Positions 11,160 through 20,940 of a DNA stretch of 64,000 nucleotides are shown piece after piece. Source of the stretch: Reticulitermes speratus. Taxonomy: Eukaryota > Arthropoda > Insecta > Blattodea > Rhinotermitidae. The position numbers were made by a program, and so were the translations under genes. The stretch covers positions 30,606,944 to 30,670,943 of the forward strand of contig JAJKFL010000330.1 in NCBI GenBank assembly GCA_021186555.1, in the 5' to 3' direction. Below the pieces are notes generated by a model. It made no database searches. It had not been told where the DNA came from and saw only the letters and a list, made by a program, of their open reading frames with translations. Within the stretch, counting starts at the first letter, position 1. Each line of letters begins with the position of its first letter.

Positions 11160-12200
11160 TATTGTTGCCTTCGTTTCGAAAGGAACTTTTTGCCTGCATG
11201 TACAAGGTAGTGTGGTTATGACTCTTCTTGAACCACTTTGAAAATGGAAACAGTAAATCTTCCAGAACGTCGGTAAATATGTACCACGCCTCAGAAGGCT
11301 TCTATCTTCATCCACACCGATGTGCGAAGCTCAAATTCGTCACGGATTCTGGCGTAAATTTGGAGCTACTGAAAAATTAAAGTAAATAAAAATTCGTAAT
11401 TTTAAATTACGTCTCAAATCGATGAAATAATTAAGATATTTGTATGAGAAACGAACTTGATTTGGAGTGAGTAACGAAAGGGCTCCTTTACAGTTTGTGA
11501 CACTGAATATGTCTGTCCTTTGATGTGCTGCAGTTGACTGGAAGGTACAGTGTAACATGAACTCCGGTATAATAACTACATACTTCACTGTAAGGCACAG
11601 ACTTGGCTGACTACAGAGAGTAAAGCTATGGTACACGTTTACAGTTCCCAGGTATATTGAAACAGCTAAATATAGAAGGCAAATTTCACAGCTAATTACC
11701 TTGGACACTTGCTTGTCCATTACTAGGCCTGTTAATTATATGGAACGAAAAGTTAAAGCCCATATGTAATGCAAATATTCCCCGTGTGGCGACATAAATC
11801 TAAAAAAATTCAAGAAACTACATAAGAATTCAAAGCGAAGTTAAGAGTATCAATTTTTTCGTAAATAATTTCCTGGTTTCTTGATGAATTCCAAAAGAGC
11901 TGGCAGAAAAGTGCTGCTATTGATTAGACTATATCTATTATTAACCATTTCTGTCACGTCGTTAGGTGTGTAAATTTCTCACGCTCTAAGTACAGACCGT
12001 TCGATTGCTCTGCATCCGGTAAAATGAGGAAAAACAAACTGTGAGGTTAGCAGCTGAGGGAATTTGCCTTGAAGTTAGTCAGTGGGCTGGTCACTCACTA
12101 CAAAATGCACACCTCCAGACCAAGAAACCTCTGAAAGGAGGCCCTATGCTCCGCAAGGAGCGACAGGAGGAAATAATTATAAATAAATAAATTACTTGCC
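11160..12200. other. AT-rich stretch, nothing recognised
   Basis: A short TCGGTAAAT / GAAGGCTTCTATCTTCATC fold-back trace lies at 11262-11310. Near 12060-12180 is a fragment resembling the tail of SINE family D' (GTGGGCTGGTCACTCACTAC and GGAGGCCCTATGCTC). Otherwise no signal. Confidence 0.4.
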
Positions 12201-12201
12201 G

Positions 12202-12505
12202 TAATTGTCTGCAGATGGGCCGGGATAGCGTAGTCGGTATAGCGACTCGCTACGGACTGGACGGTCCGGGGATCGAATCCCGGTGGGGCGAGATTTTTCG
12301 AAGCCGTCCAGACCGGCCCTGGGGCCCACCCAGCCTCCTATACACTGGGTACCGTGTCTCCTTCCCGGGGTAAAGCGGCCGGGGCGTGGAGTTGACCACC
12401 CACCCTCATCTGGTGCCAGGGATAAAGAAAGAGTAGAACTATACCTCTACTCCCCCTCTGGGCCTTCGTGGCCTGTTCTAGGGAGAAGTTTTTAATTGTC
12501 TGCAG
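12202..12505 (+). repeat. SINE family A, best copy with 13-bp TSD
   Basis: Body at 12215-12492. Head GGGCCGGGATAGCGTAGTCG (A box) and GGGGATCGAATCCCGGTGGG (B box) mark a tRNA-derived RNA polymerase III promoter. Perfect target-site duplication TAATTGTCTGCAG at 12202-12214 and 12493-12505 shows LINE-assisted insertion. The tail ends with TTCTAGGGAGAAGTTTT. Confidence 0.92.
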
Positions 12506-12671
12506 GCCTCCAGAAAACTTCAGCTGTTACAGCAGCTGAAGTTGTTATTGACAAACACTGTCGTGGCCTGAGTACTTCCTGTAGGCAAGTGAGTACTTCC
12601 TGTAGGCAAGCGATTATCCAAAGATATTTAAACTGAATATTTAAGGGCGGGGACTTCACCCAGTAGTGTTC

Positions 12672-12700
12672 TATTATTATTATTATTATTATTATTATTC
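12672..12700. repeat. (ATT)n microsatellite
   Basis: About nine ATT units; another run of the same motif occurs at 12887-12914. Confidence 0.9.
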
Positions 12701-12886
12701 ATTATCACCATTATGCAGGGTATTTACACTTACATACCTGAAACAAACCATGTTTCTAGGGCATATAATGTTGCAGTTATTCTGTAGTTACAATTTATGC
12801 TACATGTAATGCTGTTTCCCATGTTGAGTGTTTTGTACTGTTACATCAGTAATTTCCGCAGTACGTGTGCAACGTCCAATATGGAT

Positions 12887-12914
12887 GTTATTATTATTAT
12901 TATTATTATTATTG
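12887..12914. repeat. (ATT)n microsatellite
   Basis: About nine ATT units followed by T-rich TTATTTATTTATTTATT near 12934-12954. Confidence 0.9.
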
Positions 12915-13094
12915 TCATTTTATTATTATTTTGTTATTTATTTATTTATTTTTTTAAGTCACAGCAGTTCAGCTGGCTCTCACAAAAGTACGGTCTCACT
13001 GACTAAACACTTGTTATAAGTTTTAAAACTCTCGCGGCGACATGATTCAATATAGTTTTCTCGGGCGCACAGCCGCGTCAATTCCTTTGAATAC

Positions 13095-13129
13095 AACGTT
13101 TCGGGGACTAGCTCCGTCCCCATCCTCAG
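13095..13129 (-). ncRNA. Hammerhead-like motif, left palindrome arm
   Basis: Reverse strand: CUGAGGA (variable position is G), U, helix II GGGGAC/GUCCCC of 6 bp, then GAAAC and GUU. All other core bases match the hammerhead consensus. Confidence 0.62.
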
Positions 13130-13149
13130 GCAAAACTGATCAGTTTTGC

Positions 13150-13184
13150 CTGAGGATGGGGACGGAGCTAGTCCCCGAAACGTT
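13150..13184 (+). ncRNA. Hammerhead-like motif, right palindrome arm
   Basis: Mirror of the motif at 13095-13129. Any transcript across the palindrome could instead fold into one long hairpin, competing with the ribozyme fold. Confidence 0.62.
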
Positions 13185-13269
13185 GTATTCAAAGGAATTG
13201 ACGCGGCTGTGCGCCCGAGAAAACTATATTAAACACTTGTTATTCACTCTTCTGCCAAAAACTTTCTGA

Positions 13270-13850
13270 CTATACAGCATGTATGAAGTATTACTGCTTT
13301 CTGCATTAGAATATATATAGAGCAGGTCGGAGATTAAGCAGTTTCAAACTTTCGTGTAATTTGTTTGGAATAATGCCCGCTGCAGATAGTACTAGCGGTA
13401 TTATATAGGCCGTTTTCAGTTGCCATATTCTTGTAAGCTCTTCTTTCCAATCTGTACACTTCTGCAGCATCTCGGTGACGGTGCTGTGAAGGCTGTGACT
13501 GTTGGGAATTGCTTTGATTGTTCTGTCCAGTATAACTGTGTCCGGTCTGTTGTTACGGACAGTTCGATCAGTTAGTATGGACCTGTCAAGTACAGTTTAT
13601 AGCTGTGTTCTGTAACACACATTGTGGCTCATATTTATAACACGGCATTGGTGGACCCTTTGACAGTCCACATTTGATAGCCAGTTCTTGATAGCCAATG
13701 TTGGCTACTTGACTGTGACGATGAGCGTAATCGCCTTGAGCTAGTGCAGGACAAGCACCGGCTATATTTTGGTTGGTTTCTGATTTGTGTCGTAATTTTC
13801 TGCAGGCTTCGTTAGTAATATTCGGGTATTATTATTATTATTATTATTAT
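13270..13850. other. Unassigned stretch
   Basis: The reverse strand near 13350-13830 looks like decayed coding DNA (reads such as ACAAGCACCGGC and CAGGCTTCGTTAGTAATATT recall RT-family reading), but no uninterrupted frame or motif could be fixed. Confidence 0.3.
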
Positions 13851-13857
13851 CATCATC

Positions 13858-14190
13858 AAGAAGAAGAAGAAGGAGATGGGCGGGACATGTGGCCCTAATA
13901 TGGGAGGAAGGAGTTGCACACAGGAATTTGGTGGGGAAACCTGAGGGAAACAGACCACTTGGAAGACCTCGGCGGAGATTAGAAAATAATATTAAAATGG
14001 ATCTTACGGAAATGGGCTGCGAGGGCCTGAATTGGATTGATCTGGCTTAGGATAGGGATACGTGGCGGGCTCTTGTGGACACGGTAATGAACTTTCGTAT
14101 TCCATAAATTGCGGGGAATTTTTTTACTGGCTGAAGAAATACTAGCTTCTCAAGAATGAATCTGTACCATGGAGTTATTATTAGCTTAAT
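13858..14190 (+). pseudogene. LINE 3' end, RWAGHVA family
   Basis: Broken + strand reading gives [48 protein letters not shown] and then a 3' region with CTTCTCAAGAATGAA and CCATGGAGTTATTATTAG. This is the C-terminal end of the non-LTR retrotransposon ORF2 family also at 45186-45780. Stops and frameshifts show decay; 5' truncated. Confidence 0.8.
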
Positions 14191-14321
14191 AAAAAATTTG
14201 GTCCCTTTGACCATATGGACTACTGTTGCATCCTCAAGAAGTCCTCTAATCTATGGAGTTATACATCCATGAGATCTCATAGGGTGATATTAACTTGTTT
14301 TTAAGAATTTGTATAACATGC

Positions 14322-14353
14322 CTGATGATGATCGGTAAAGACCGAAACATGTA
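14322..14353 (+). ncRNA. Hammerhead-like motif
   Basis: CUGAUGA, UGAUC, short helix II GGU/ACC, GAAAC, AU, GUA, then GCG. Helix I can pair the preceding GC with the following GC. Helix II is short, so stability is doubtful. Confidence 0.5.
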
Positions 14354-14399
14354 GCGTTAAAACGAAATTAAGAAAGTATTGTGTCAGGCAGAGTAGCAC

Positions 14400-14403
14400 G
14401 TAT

Positions 14404-14433
<30 letters not shown>
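14400..14433. repeat. (TTTA)n microsatellite
   Basis: About eight ATTT units directly after the hammerhead-bearing segment. Confidence 0.9.
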
Positions 14434-14434
<1 letters not shown>

Positions 14435-15033
14435 CTCGTAAGGTGGTCTAATATATTCACTGGCCTACCAAAGCATTAAAAGAATGATTTCGGAATAGTC
14501 TGTTCTGTTAAGTTGCATGACGAGGTTTCTCTGGCATTCCCTCACGTACAAACCACCTGTGGTATTGCAGACAGATCTAATACGTTCGCCCGGAAGTGCC
14601 TCCTTTATAAATAGGCTACCAGCAGCAGCAAGTGTCACATCTTTTCCCCCCTCTCTTACACAACGTAATATGAGGCCGTGAGCCCCATATATAAATACGA
14701 CTCAGTGAATTTAAACCGATTGACACCTCCAAAGTTATGTTTTCTTCTAGACAAATTATATTACGGCCTTCAGATACGTCGTCAGCTGAAGAATGCAGTC
14801 TTGTGGGACGTGACGTCGTGCCGTTTCGTTGATTAATACCAACGTTCTGGGAAAACCAATTTACCACACTACACGGTGTCAGGTTTAATAATACCGTATA
14901 TTCATATTCACTTATGTGAGAACCTGAAAATTACATTTATGTGTTTGTAATAATTACGTGGGGGGGGCTGGAATTGAAAATGTGCACAGCAATGTGTGTC
15001 TGTACATTGTGGCATAGAATATAACATTATATT
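14434..15033. other. Unassigned stretch
   Basis: No coding family or repeat head recognised; a G7 run occurs at 14959-14967. Confidence 0.4.
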
Positions 15034-15111
15034 TAATGTCTGATCACAAACTAAATGCACTTTATTTAAAAAACCAAAATTAGGTTTCTTTAAAACGTTT
15101 AAAAAAACCCC

Positions 15112-15146
15112 TACATATGTTTCGGCTTCTAGAAAGCCATCTTCAG
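15112..15146 (-). ncRNA. Hammerhead-like motif, very good match
   Basis: Reverse strand: helix I CCCC (15147-15150) with GGGG (15108-15111); CUGAAGA; U; helix II GGCUU/AAGCC; GAAAC; AUAU; GUA and cleavage. Helix III is the palindrome ACAUAUGU. Only the extra U after the first core block departs from the textbook core. Confidence 0.7.
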
Positions 15147-15206
15147 GGGGTGTTACACAATTGAACTTGTTATTTAAAAATCACGTCCGTACGTTCGTCC
15201 AACAGT

Positions 15207-15425
15207 TTATGCCATATAGTTCACCACTTTCACTTTTTTTTTTTTACTTTTGGTTTTGAATATATTTGTAACCTTTCTAATAATAGGACTATGGTAACCA
15301 AAAATTATCCATTTCTTATTTTTGTTCTGTGTGTCATTTGTGGGTTTTTTTCTTCTGTTTTTGATTTGGTTGTCTAGTTGTTCTATTAATTTGATTGGGT
15401 ATCCATTTAGTTGGTGATCAGACAT
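15207..15425 (-). pseudogene. Penelope-like RT fragment
   Basis: The 72-residue reading contains LNGYPIKLIEQLDNQIKNRR, then a Lys/Asn-rich stretch, then WIIFGYHSPIIRKVTNIFK. The NGYP...I motif followed about 35-40 residues later by an aromatic-gly-x-S...I..I block is what I know from the region between the reverse transcriptase and the endonuclease of Penelope-like elements. The endonuclease (GIY-YIG) is missing. Fragment only. Confidence 0.55.
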
Positions 15426-15427
15426 TA

Positions 15428-15785
15428 ATTAGTGAAAAATTCACGGTGAAATTAGAATAACATCTTATGTTTCAGAAAATATTTTTTGAAAGCCAGAACT
15501 CTTCGGTTATTAAGTACTGGTAATTATGTGGTAATTGCACTGCAGAAAAACAAGAGTAAATGTTAATTAACATGACTTAGTGCAGTAATTTTAAAGCGTT
15601 TCCTGTGTCTTAGAATGACACACGACACTGATTGATCAGTTCTTTGGAACAATGAGGGCAATGGGTATATTATAAGTGTTAACGAAGTCTTTGGAATTAG
15701 ATGACTGGGAATCCAGTAATTGCTGAGACTGACTAGTAATCCGAATTTTATGTGACTTGCAACATTCATTACATTTCTCACAACA
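15428..15785. other. Unassigned stretch
   Basis: No convincing feature seen. Confidence 0.4.
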
Positions 15786-15786
15786 T

Positions 15787-15935
15787 CATGCTGACCTCTA
15801 ACTGCGGAGGCTCGGGTTTAGTTCCAGGCCAGTCCGTGTGGGATTCATAGTGGACAAAGTGGAACTGGGACAGGGTTTTCTCTGACTAGTTATGTTTTCC
15901 GTGCCCATAATTCCACTAAAGCTCCATATTCATTC
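15787..15935 (+). repeat. SINE family B, partial
   Basis: Contains CTGCGGAGGCTCGGGTTTAG, GTCCGTGTGGGATTCATAGT and GGACAAAGTGGAACTGGGAC in family order. Head and tail are eroded; a CATT-rich run (15930-15953) follows. Confidence 0.65.
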
Positions 15936-15953
15936 ATTCATCCATTCATATCT

Positions 15954-16565
15954 CACTGTCAGCTTCTTTAAATAACACACTTAATCACTAATTATAACAT
16001 CATTATGCAGTACTTAACTTGACATAGTGTTGGCACGTTCGAATTAGTTAAAATTATTAGAATAAAACTTTCATTTTCAAACCCCAGGGTCTTTGTTATC
16101 GCGCACGATAAGTACGGGATTTAATCCACTTTTTAGCGTGAAGGATGGAATACAATTTTTTTGTTTGAAATATATTTTCTGCTCTTCATGAAGAGTTTTG
16201 ATATCAGGCTATTAGGATAAACGAGGAGGTATAAGAAGGAGGTACCAAAACAGAACACTATATAAATAACGATAGTTAACGGACAATACCGTATTGCAGA
16301 TCCGGTACTCGCTGTAGTTTTAGACAAAAATTGCAATGCCTGCCCGGACGAATACCGGCCACGTTGCTGTTTATAATTAATTAGAATATAAGTGTCTGGT
16401 CCAGAAACCAGGAGTGTTATTGTGAAGATTAGAGAGTTTAGATCTCTCTTCCACTTCTTACAGTAAAGGATAGAATATTTGTTCTTTCCAAAGCTCTTTG
16501 TTACTGTTTGTCAAAGTGCCGTGGCTTATTCTACATACATTCTCCCTTAGCGTCTTGAGTATCTG
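15954..16565. other. AT-rich stretch, nothing recognised
   Basis: The reverse-strand frame at 16133-16336 has hydrophobic composition but no start context, homologue or neighbour to support it. Confidence 0.4.
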
Positions 16566-16846
16566 TACATTCTGTGCTGTGGGCCGGGATAGCTGGACGG
16601 TCCGGGATCGAAACCCGGTGGGGGGCGAGATTTTCAGCACCCGTCCAGACCGGCCCTGGGGCCTACCCATCATCCTGTACAATGTGTACCGGGTCATTCC
16701 CGGGGGGTAAAGCGGCCGGGGCGTGGCGTTGACCACCCACCCCCATCTAGCGCCGAGGTTAAAGACAGAGTAGAGCTATACCTCTACTCCCCCTCTGGGC
16801 CTTAATGGCCTGTTCTAGGGTGAACTTTAACTTTACATTCTGTGCT
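16566..16846 (+). repeat. SINE family A, A-box-deleted, with TSD
   Basis: Body 16579-16833, flanked by the perfect 13-bp duplication TACATTCTGTGCT (16566-16578 and 16834-16846). Compared with 12215-12492, the head jumps from GGGCCGGGATAGC directly to TGGACGGTCCGGGATCGA: about 27 bp carrying the A-box region are missing, while the insertion hallmarks are intact. Confidence 0.9.
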
Positions 16847-16949
16847 TGCAATGAGATTGCTTGAAACGGAGACTGAGAAATAGTGTTAAAACTTACTTCA
16901 GGAGGTGGGTTTTTATGGTGTGAATTGGTGTTACTGAGGGTAAGATGTA

Positions 16950-17005
16950 AGGTAGCCCTGAGGCAGTGGGAGTGTAAAAGTTTCGAAATATTTCTGACGA
17001 CAAGA
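16950..17005 (+). other. Decayed hammerhead-like trace
   Basis: CCCTGAGGCAGTGG followed by AAAGTTTCGAAATATTTC keeps the spacing of the family but has lost both core blocks. Confidence 0.3.
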
Positions 17006-17858
17006 TAATATTAAGATAGATTTTCGATATGTGTATTGTGATAATGAGAGATGGCTGAACCTGGTTAGCACAAGGAAATTATCATACTCCTCTCATTCCA
17101 GGATGTTAAAATCTTTATCCTGCTACTATTCTTTGCTCCCGTTCTAGATTACCGGAGATATTTTTTATTCTATGGGGAATGGAACCTAAATGTTTGAGAT
17201 GTGAGGTTACCGAAGTGGTGGTAATTAAATTCTAGTCTTATGAGACATAATGCCATGCGGACTTGTTGACATTAGCCGACGTAACAACAGTATATGTCTG
17301 TCAATAAGACATCACCAGTCCATATTGGACAGTCTCCAAATAAGAGAAGGTGACGTAGCTATTTATAAATATGCAGGACGTCGTAATCCGGAGGACTTAA
17401 ATCTACGGGCCTATTTACTGCGACAGTCCGACACACAAATTGAGTAGCGTGCTGTCGTTCGTCGGAGCAAAAATACTGGGCCTGCTTGCTCTGTCCCAAT
17501 GGAACACATCCTGTAACATTTATTAAAATTTGTCATTTCATCTGTCGATGTTGAAACTCAATTTTCACTTCCATGAATACAATATGAAGTGACAGCAGAC
17601 ACATTAAAAAAAATCTAACTTTTTTAGGTTTTTTTATCTGAACCTTCCAAATATTCTTTGTGAGTTTTACATTGTCTTTCTTATTCACATAATATTCTTC
17701 ATGGGTTTCACGTTGTCATTGGTATTATTCATGTAATATTTCTTCACGAAATTTTACGTTTCCGTATTATTAATATAATATTCTTCATGCTTTTCACGTT
17801 GACATTATTGTTTATTTGATAATTCTTAATGAATTTCACCTCGTCTTTTGTACTAATA
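17006..17858. other. AT-rich stretch, minor internal repetition
   Basis: From about 17640 to 17850 a loose tandem of TTCACGTTGTC / ATAATATTCTTCATG (roughly 45-60 bp apart) is visible, a decayed array. The frame 17250-17447 has no recognisable family. Confidence 0.4.
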
Positions 17859-17860
17859 AC

Positions 17861-17943
17861 ATACAGGGTATACACAAAAGAATGGTGCGGTTTCAATGGT
17901 GAATAAAGGGAAACCGCACCATTCTTTTGTGTATACTCTGTAT
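17861..17943. mobile_element. Mariner-type MITE
   Basis: 83-bp hairpin with ATACAGGGTATACACAAAAG ends; the loop reads TTCAATGGTGAATAAAGGGAA. Confidence 0.88.
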
Positions 17944-18087
17944 TTCCATCCCTTTTCATTTAGTGCTCTTTATCTGATGAAGTTTATTCAGACGGTAAAC
18001 ACTCGACAAAACGAGATCATTGTCAAGTTCAGATTCTTAAACTTGTGAGATTTAGAATCGTTATAGACTGCTACAGCTGGTATTTAA

Positions 18088-18366
18088 AGGTAAAGCAACC
18101 CCATTACAGGCCTAGACAGACCCTTAGGGTTCCAGGAGTTTGAGGCTCCCAGATTTCTAGACAATCGGCACATGAAGGTGGTAAGGTTGTCAGCCCTAAG
18201 CACCGGCCGCCTTTAACCCCCAGGAAATATTCCTGGTACTCATTTCTGTTAGAGGCTGAGCCGACCCCAGGGCCATAATGCGACCGAAAGGATTATGTCA
18301 GTGAAAAATTCCAATGACTCCATCGGGAATCGAACCCGCGACCCCAGCTGGGTCGTGTTCTGCTCA
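18088..18366 (-). repeat. SINE family D copy
   Basis: Reverse strand has tRNA-like head with B box GGTTCGATTCCCGA-type (18326-18340), then GGGTCGGCTCAGCCTCTAAC, CCTGGGGGTTAAAGGCGGCC and a tail CTGTCTAGGCCTGTAATGGG. The same family appears at 39430-39690 (+) and 57069-57245 (+). Confidence 0.78.
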
Positions 18367-18379
18367 TCGTGTATTATTG

Positions 18380-19330
18380 ATGTCTGCATAAAGTACGGAC
18401 AAATGAACATGACTGTGCATTGTGAGTCTTAACAAGGGAGAGGCACGTAGCTTCAAATTCAAGTACATCTCTTACCCTTGCAGTGTAACATAAAGTGGGC
18501 CAATTTTGATATTCCTTAAAACAGTTTTTTTTGAAAACCCCGCTGATAAATCGAGCAGGATGGGACGTGTAACTTTTGTGAGGGAAAGCAGAATTGTACA
18601 CAGAATTTAGGTAAGAAAGCAAATGTTAATAAATAATTGGGAAGGCTTACGTGCAGGCGTGTGTATGAATCCACTGACACGATATTTACGTGGTGTAGCT
18701 GAGTAGAAGACGCAAGGAAGCACTGAAGCAATAAGTGGGTAGAATTCTAGAATTATCTTATGATGAGAGACTAAAATTAGAATGGATCTTAAGTTATTTC
18801 CTTTGTGAGAACAGGAGATGGATTAAGGTTTCTAGTCCCTCAGTGTTCACAAGCACAAGGAAATGATCAGGTTCCATTATTCTTAGCCTTTATCGTCCTT
18901 AGAGGCCATATGCTGGTCATTTAACTGTACTTGCAAATGGTCTGACACGTCATATGCTGATCTCTGTGTGTTTACTCGGTAGAAATTTAAATGTCCAGGC
19001 TAAGCCAGATAATATCAGGCCATCGAGAGATATAAGTGGCATTTAAATCTGTTTTAGTTATTCATATGTTTGTCCTGACGTTGTGATTATTTGTCGCTCA
19101 TGAATAAACTACATGTATCGTTATCTTAACATCACAAATAGTTGCAACTATAACTGGATATGGTGCCACCAAGACACTGAGGGTACATATCGTGTGTCTT
19201 AGAGCTACAACGGCCGCGCCGATTGAATAGCGTCTGGTCGTTAATCGTAACGGAGATAAGTACAGAAGTAGAACAAATACTAAATTAAGTTATGGACCAA
19301 CTGATGCACACTAAAACCACTTTTTTAAGT
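18380..19330. other. Unassigned stretch
   Basis: No protein family or repeat head recognised on either strand. Confidence 0.4.
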
Positions 19331-19364
19331 AGCTTTATTATTAAAATTGTTAAAAATTTACCCC

Positions 19365-19396
19365 TACACGTGTTTCGATCCTAGGATCATCGTCAG
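19365..19396 (-). ncRNA. Hammerhead-like motif, very good match
   Basis: Reverse strand: CCCC (19397-19400) and GGGG (19361-19364) form helix I; CUGACGA; U; helix II GAUC-CUAG-GAUC (itself palindromic); GAAAC; ACGU; GUA. Helix III palindrome is ACACGUGU. Variable core position is C. Confidence 0.65.
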
Positions 19397-19723
19397 GGGG
19401 GTTTCTTGCTAAAAGCTACAGTCACTTCAACACATGATTTAAAATATTCTATCTGCACTTTAAAACATAAGTTAAAATCTTGTAAAAAGATTCGCTAAAA
19501 GTTGTAAAATTATAAAAGCACTGTAGATGGTAGATTGTGGAACTGCTGGCGTGTGGTATTAAAAGCATATGAAACGTTTTTGCGTGGAGCGGAGTGTACT
19601 ACGTGTTGTGCGGTGAGGAGTACTTAATTTAATATGACGAAGATGCACGGTGGCAACAGTGTGAAATTTAGAACAAATACGTTCATTACTGTGCTTAAAT
19701 TCTGCCACAGAATAAGTAATGAA

Positions 19724-19727
19724 ATAT

Positions 19728-19763
<36 letters not shown>
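19724..19763. repeat. (AT)n microsatellite
   Basis: Alternating AT interrupted once by AAAT. Confidence 0.9.
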
Positions 19764-20007
19764 GGATTCCTGTTATTATAAATCAAAACTGCTTATCTTA
19801 TAATTTATTGTGGAAAATTTACAGAGTGGGCTGTTATAGGCCTATATGCGTAATGCAGACTGAATACGCATGCGCTTTTGTTACGTGGAACTGAAAGAAA
19901 CAATGTAAAAAAAAAATAGCTCCGCATTTCAATTTAAAAATTTTACAGTAGTCTCTAAAATGAAAATGATATGCAGTTACAGAAAATAGTTTTCTTTATA
20001 AATATAA

Positions 20008-20222
20008 ATTCCCTGTGCACGCCATGGCGGCATGTAGGGAGTTGAGGTATAACTCCACTCATTCTTAACCTTAGCAATGATTGGAATTAAGTGATCAGCT
20101 TAAGGTCCCAGACGCTTTTAAACCGGGAAAAAACTGTTTAATTGGAGGCTGGGCGGGGCCCAGAGCTGGCTAGGACACTTCAGAACTGATAGTTTTCTTT
20201 CCTCTGCCGGGAACCGAAACGA
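20008..20222 (-). repeat. SINE family A, diverged copy
   Basis: Reverse-strand order of tail (GTTGAGGTATAACTCCACTC), GGCTGGGCGGGGCCCAGAGC and decayed B box matches family A. Confidence 0.55.
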
Positions 20223-20341
20223 CATTCCTCGGCTTCCCAATATGTAGGAGTGCACGTGATTTTAGGTTCTCACAGCGGTTTCTTGTTAATGTCCCTCGTG
20301 TTTTACGGTGAAAGTACCATCTAGATATCGGCTGTATGGCC

Positions 20342-20375
20342 GACGTTTCGGAAATCTTACTGCCTCCATCTTCAG
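20342..20375 (-). ncRNA. Hammerhead-like motif
   Basis: Reverse strand: CUGAAGA, U, helix II GGA/UCC with a large loop, GAAAC, GUC, then GGCC. Helix I pairs GCC with GGC. All invariant core bases present; helix III is the ACGU palindrome. Confidence 0.55.
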
Positions 20376-20940
20376 GGCACTTTGGCTATTCAACAGCTAC
20401 TACAGATACAAATATTTTGACCATCCGTTCTGGAGAAATTTGATAATGTCGTACAGTAGGCGATATGAAGTGAAATACAAACATACACGTTTAAAATGCC
20501 ATTGGTTTTTGTGGATATGAATGTGTGGGATGTGTGGGACGATGGGAAAACTGTATGGAATGTGTGGGCAGCGTTATTTCCATCATCCTGCTCACCCCCC
20601 CCCCCCCACGGCCGAAGATATCGGTCCTTGAAATATATTTTTGTTTTACGCTGTCTATTGACTATTACCATAGGCTACATAACAAACCATGCAGCTTCTT
20701 CTGTCAAGTGCTGTACGAAGTGCCGATAGAGCCATTGAATAATAATGTAATAGCTGTTAGTACTACTTGAACAATATCCATCACACATATATAGGGCCCA
20801 CGAAATAAACAGTCAAACTTGAACCCTCTAAATCCCAGTGGTACCAACCGTACTATCTGCTTTAACATTACGAGTGTCTGCGCCTTTACCCACAGAATGT
20901 ACCTACTTATGTCATTATTTTCAGACCAAACAGATACTTC

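Larger units (their letters stand above)
13004..13243. mobile_element. Perfect 182-bp palindrome with 14-bp TSD
   Basis: 13049-13230 is an inverted repeat centred between 13139 and 13140 (TGATCA) with no mismatch seen. TAAACACTTGTTAT at 13004-13017 recurs at 13230-13243 and looks like a target-site duplication. Each arm contains an intact hammerhead-like motif, one per strand. Short staggered duplications of this size suit a Penelope-like or other endonuclease-primed insertion rather than a DNA transposon. Confidence 0.85.
15034..15427 (-). mobile_element. Truncated Penelope-like element
   Basis: Ends TAATGTCTGATCACAAACTA (15034) and its inverted form TAGTTGGTGATCAGACATTA (to 15427) flank a 394-bp element. 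The reverse strand holds a reverse-transcriptase-like peptide at 15207-15425, followed downstream by a hammerhead-like motif at 15112-15146. Order and orientation fit a Penelope-like element with its terminal repeat. Confidence 0.65.
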
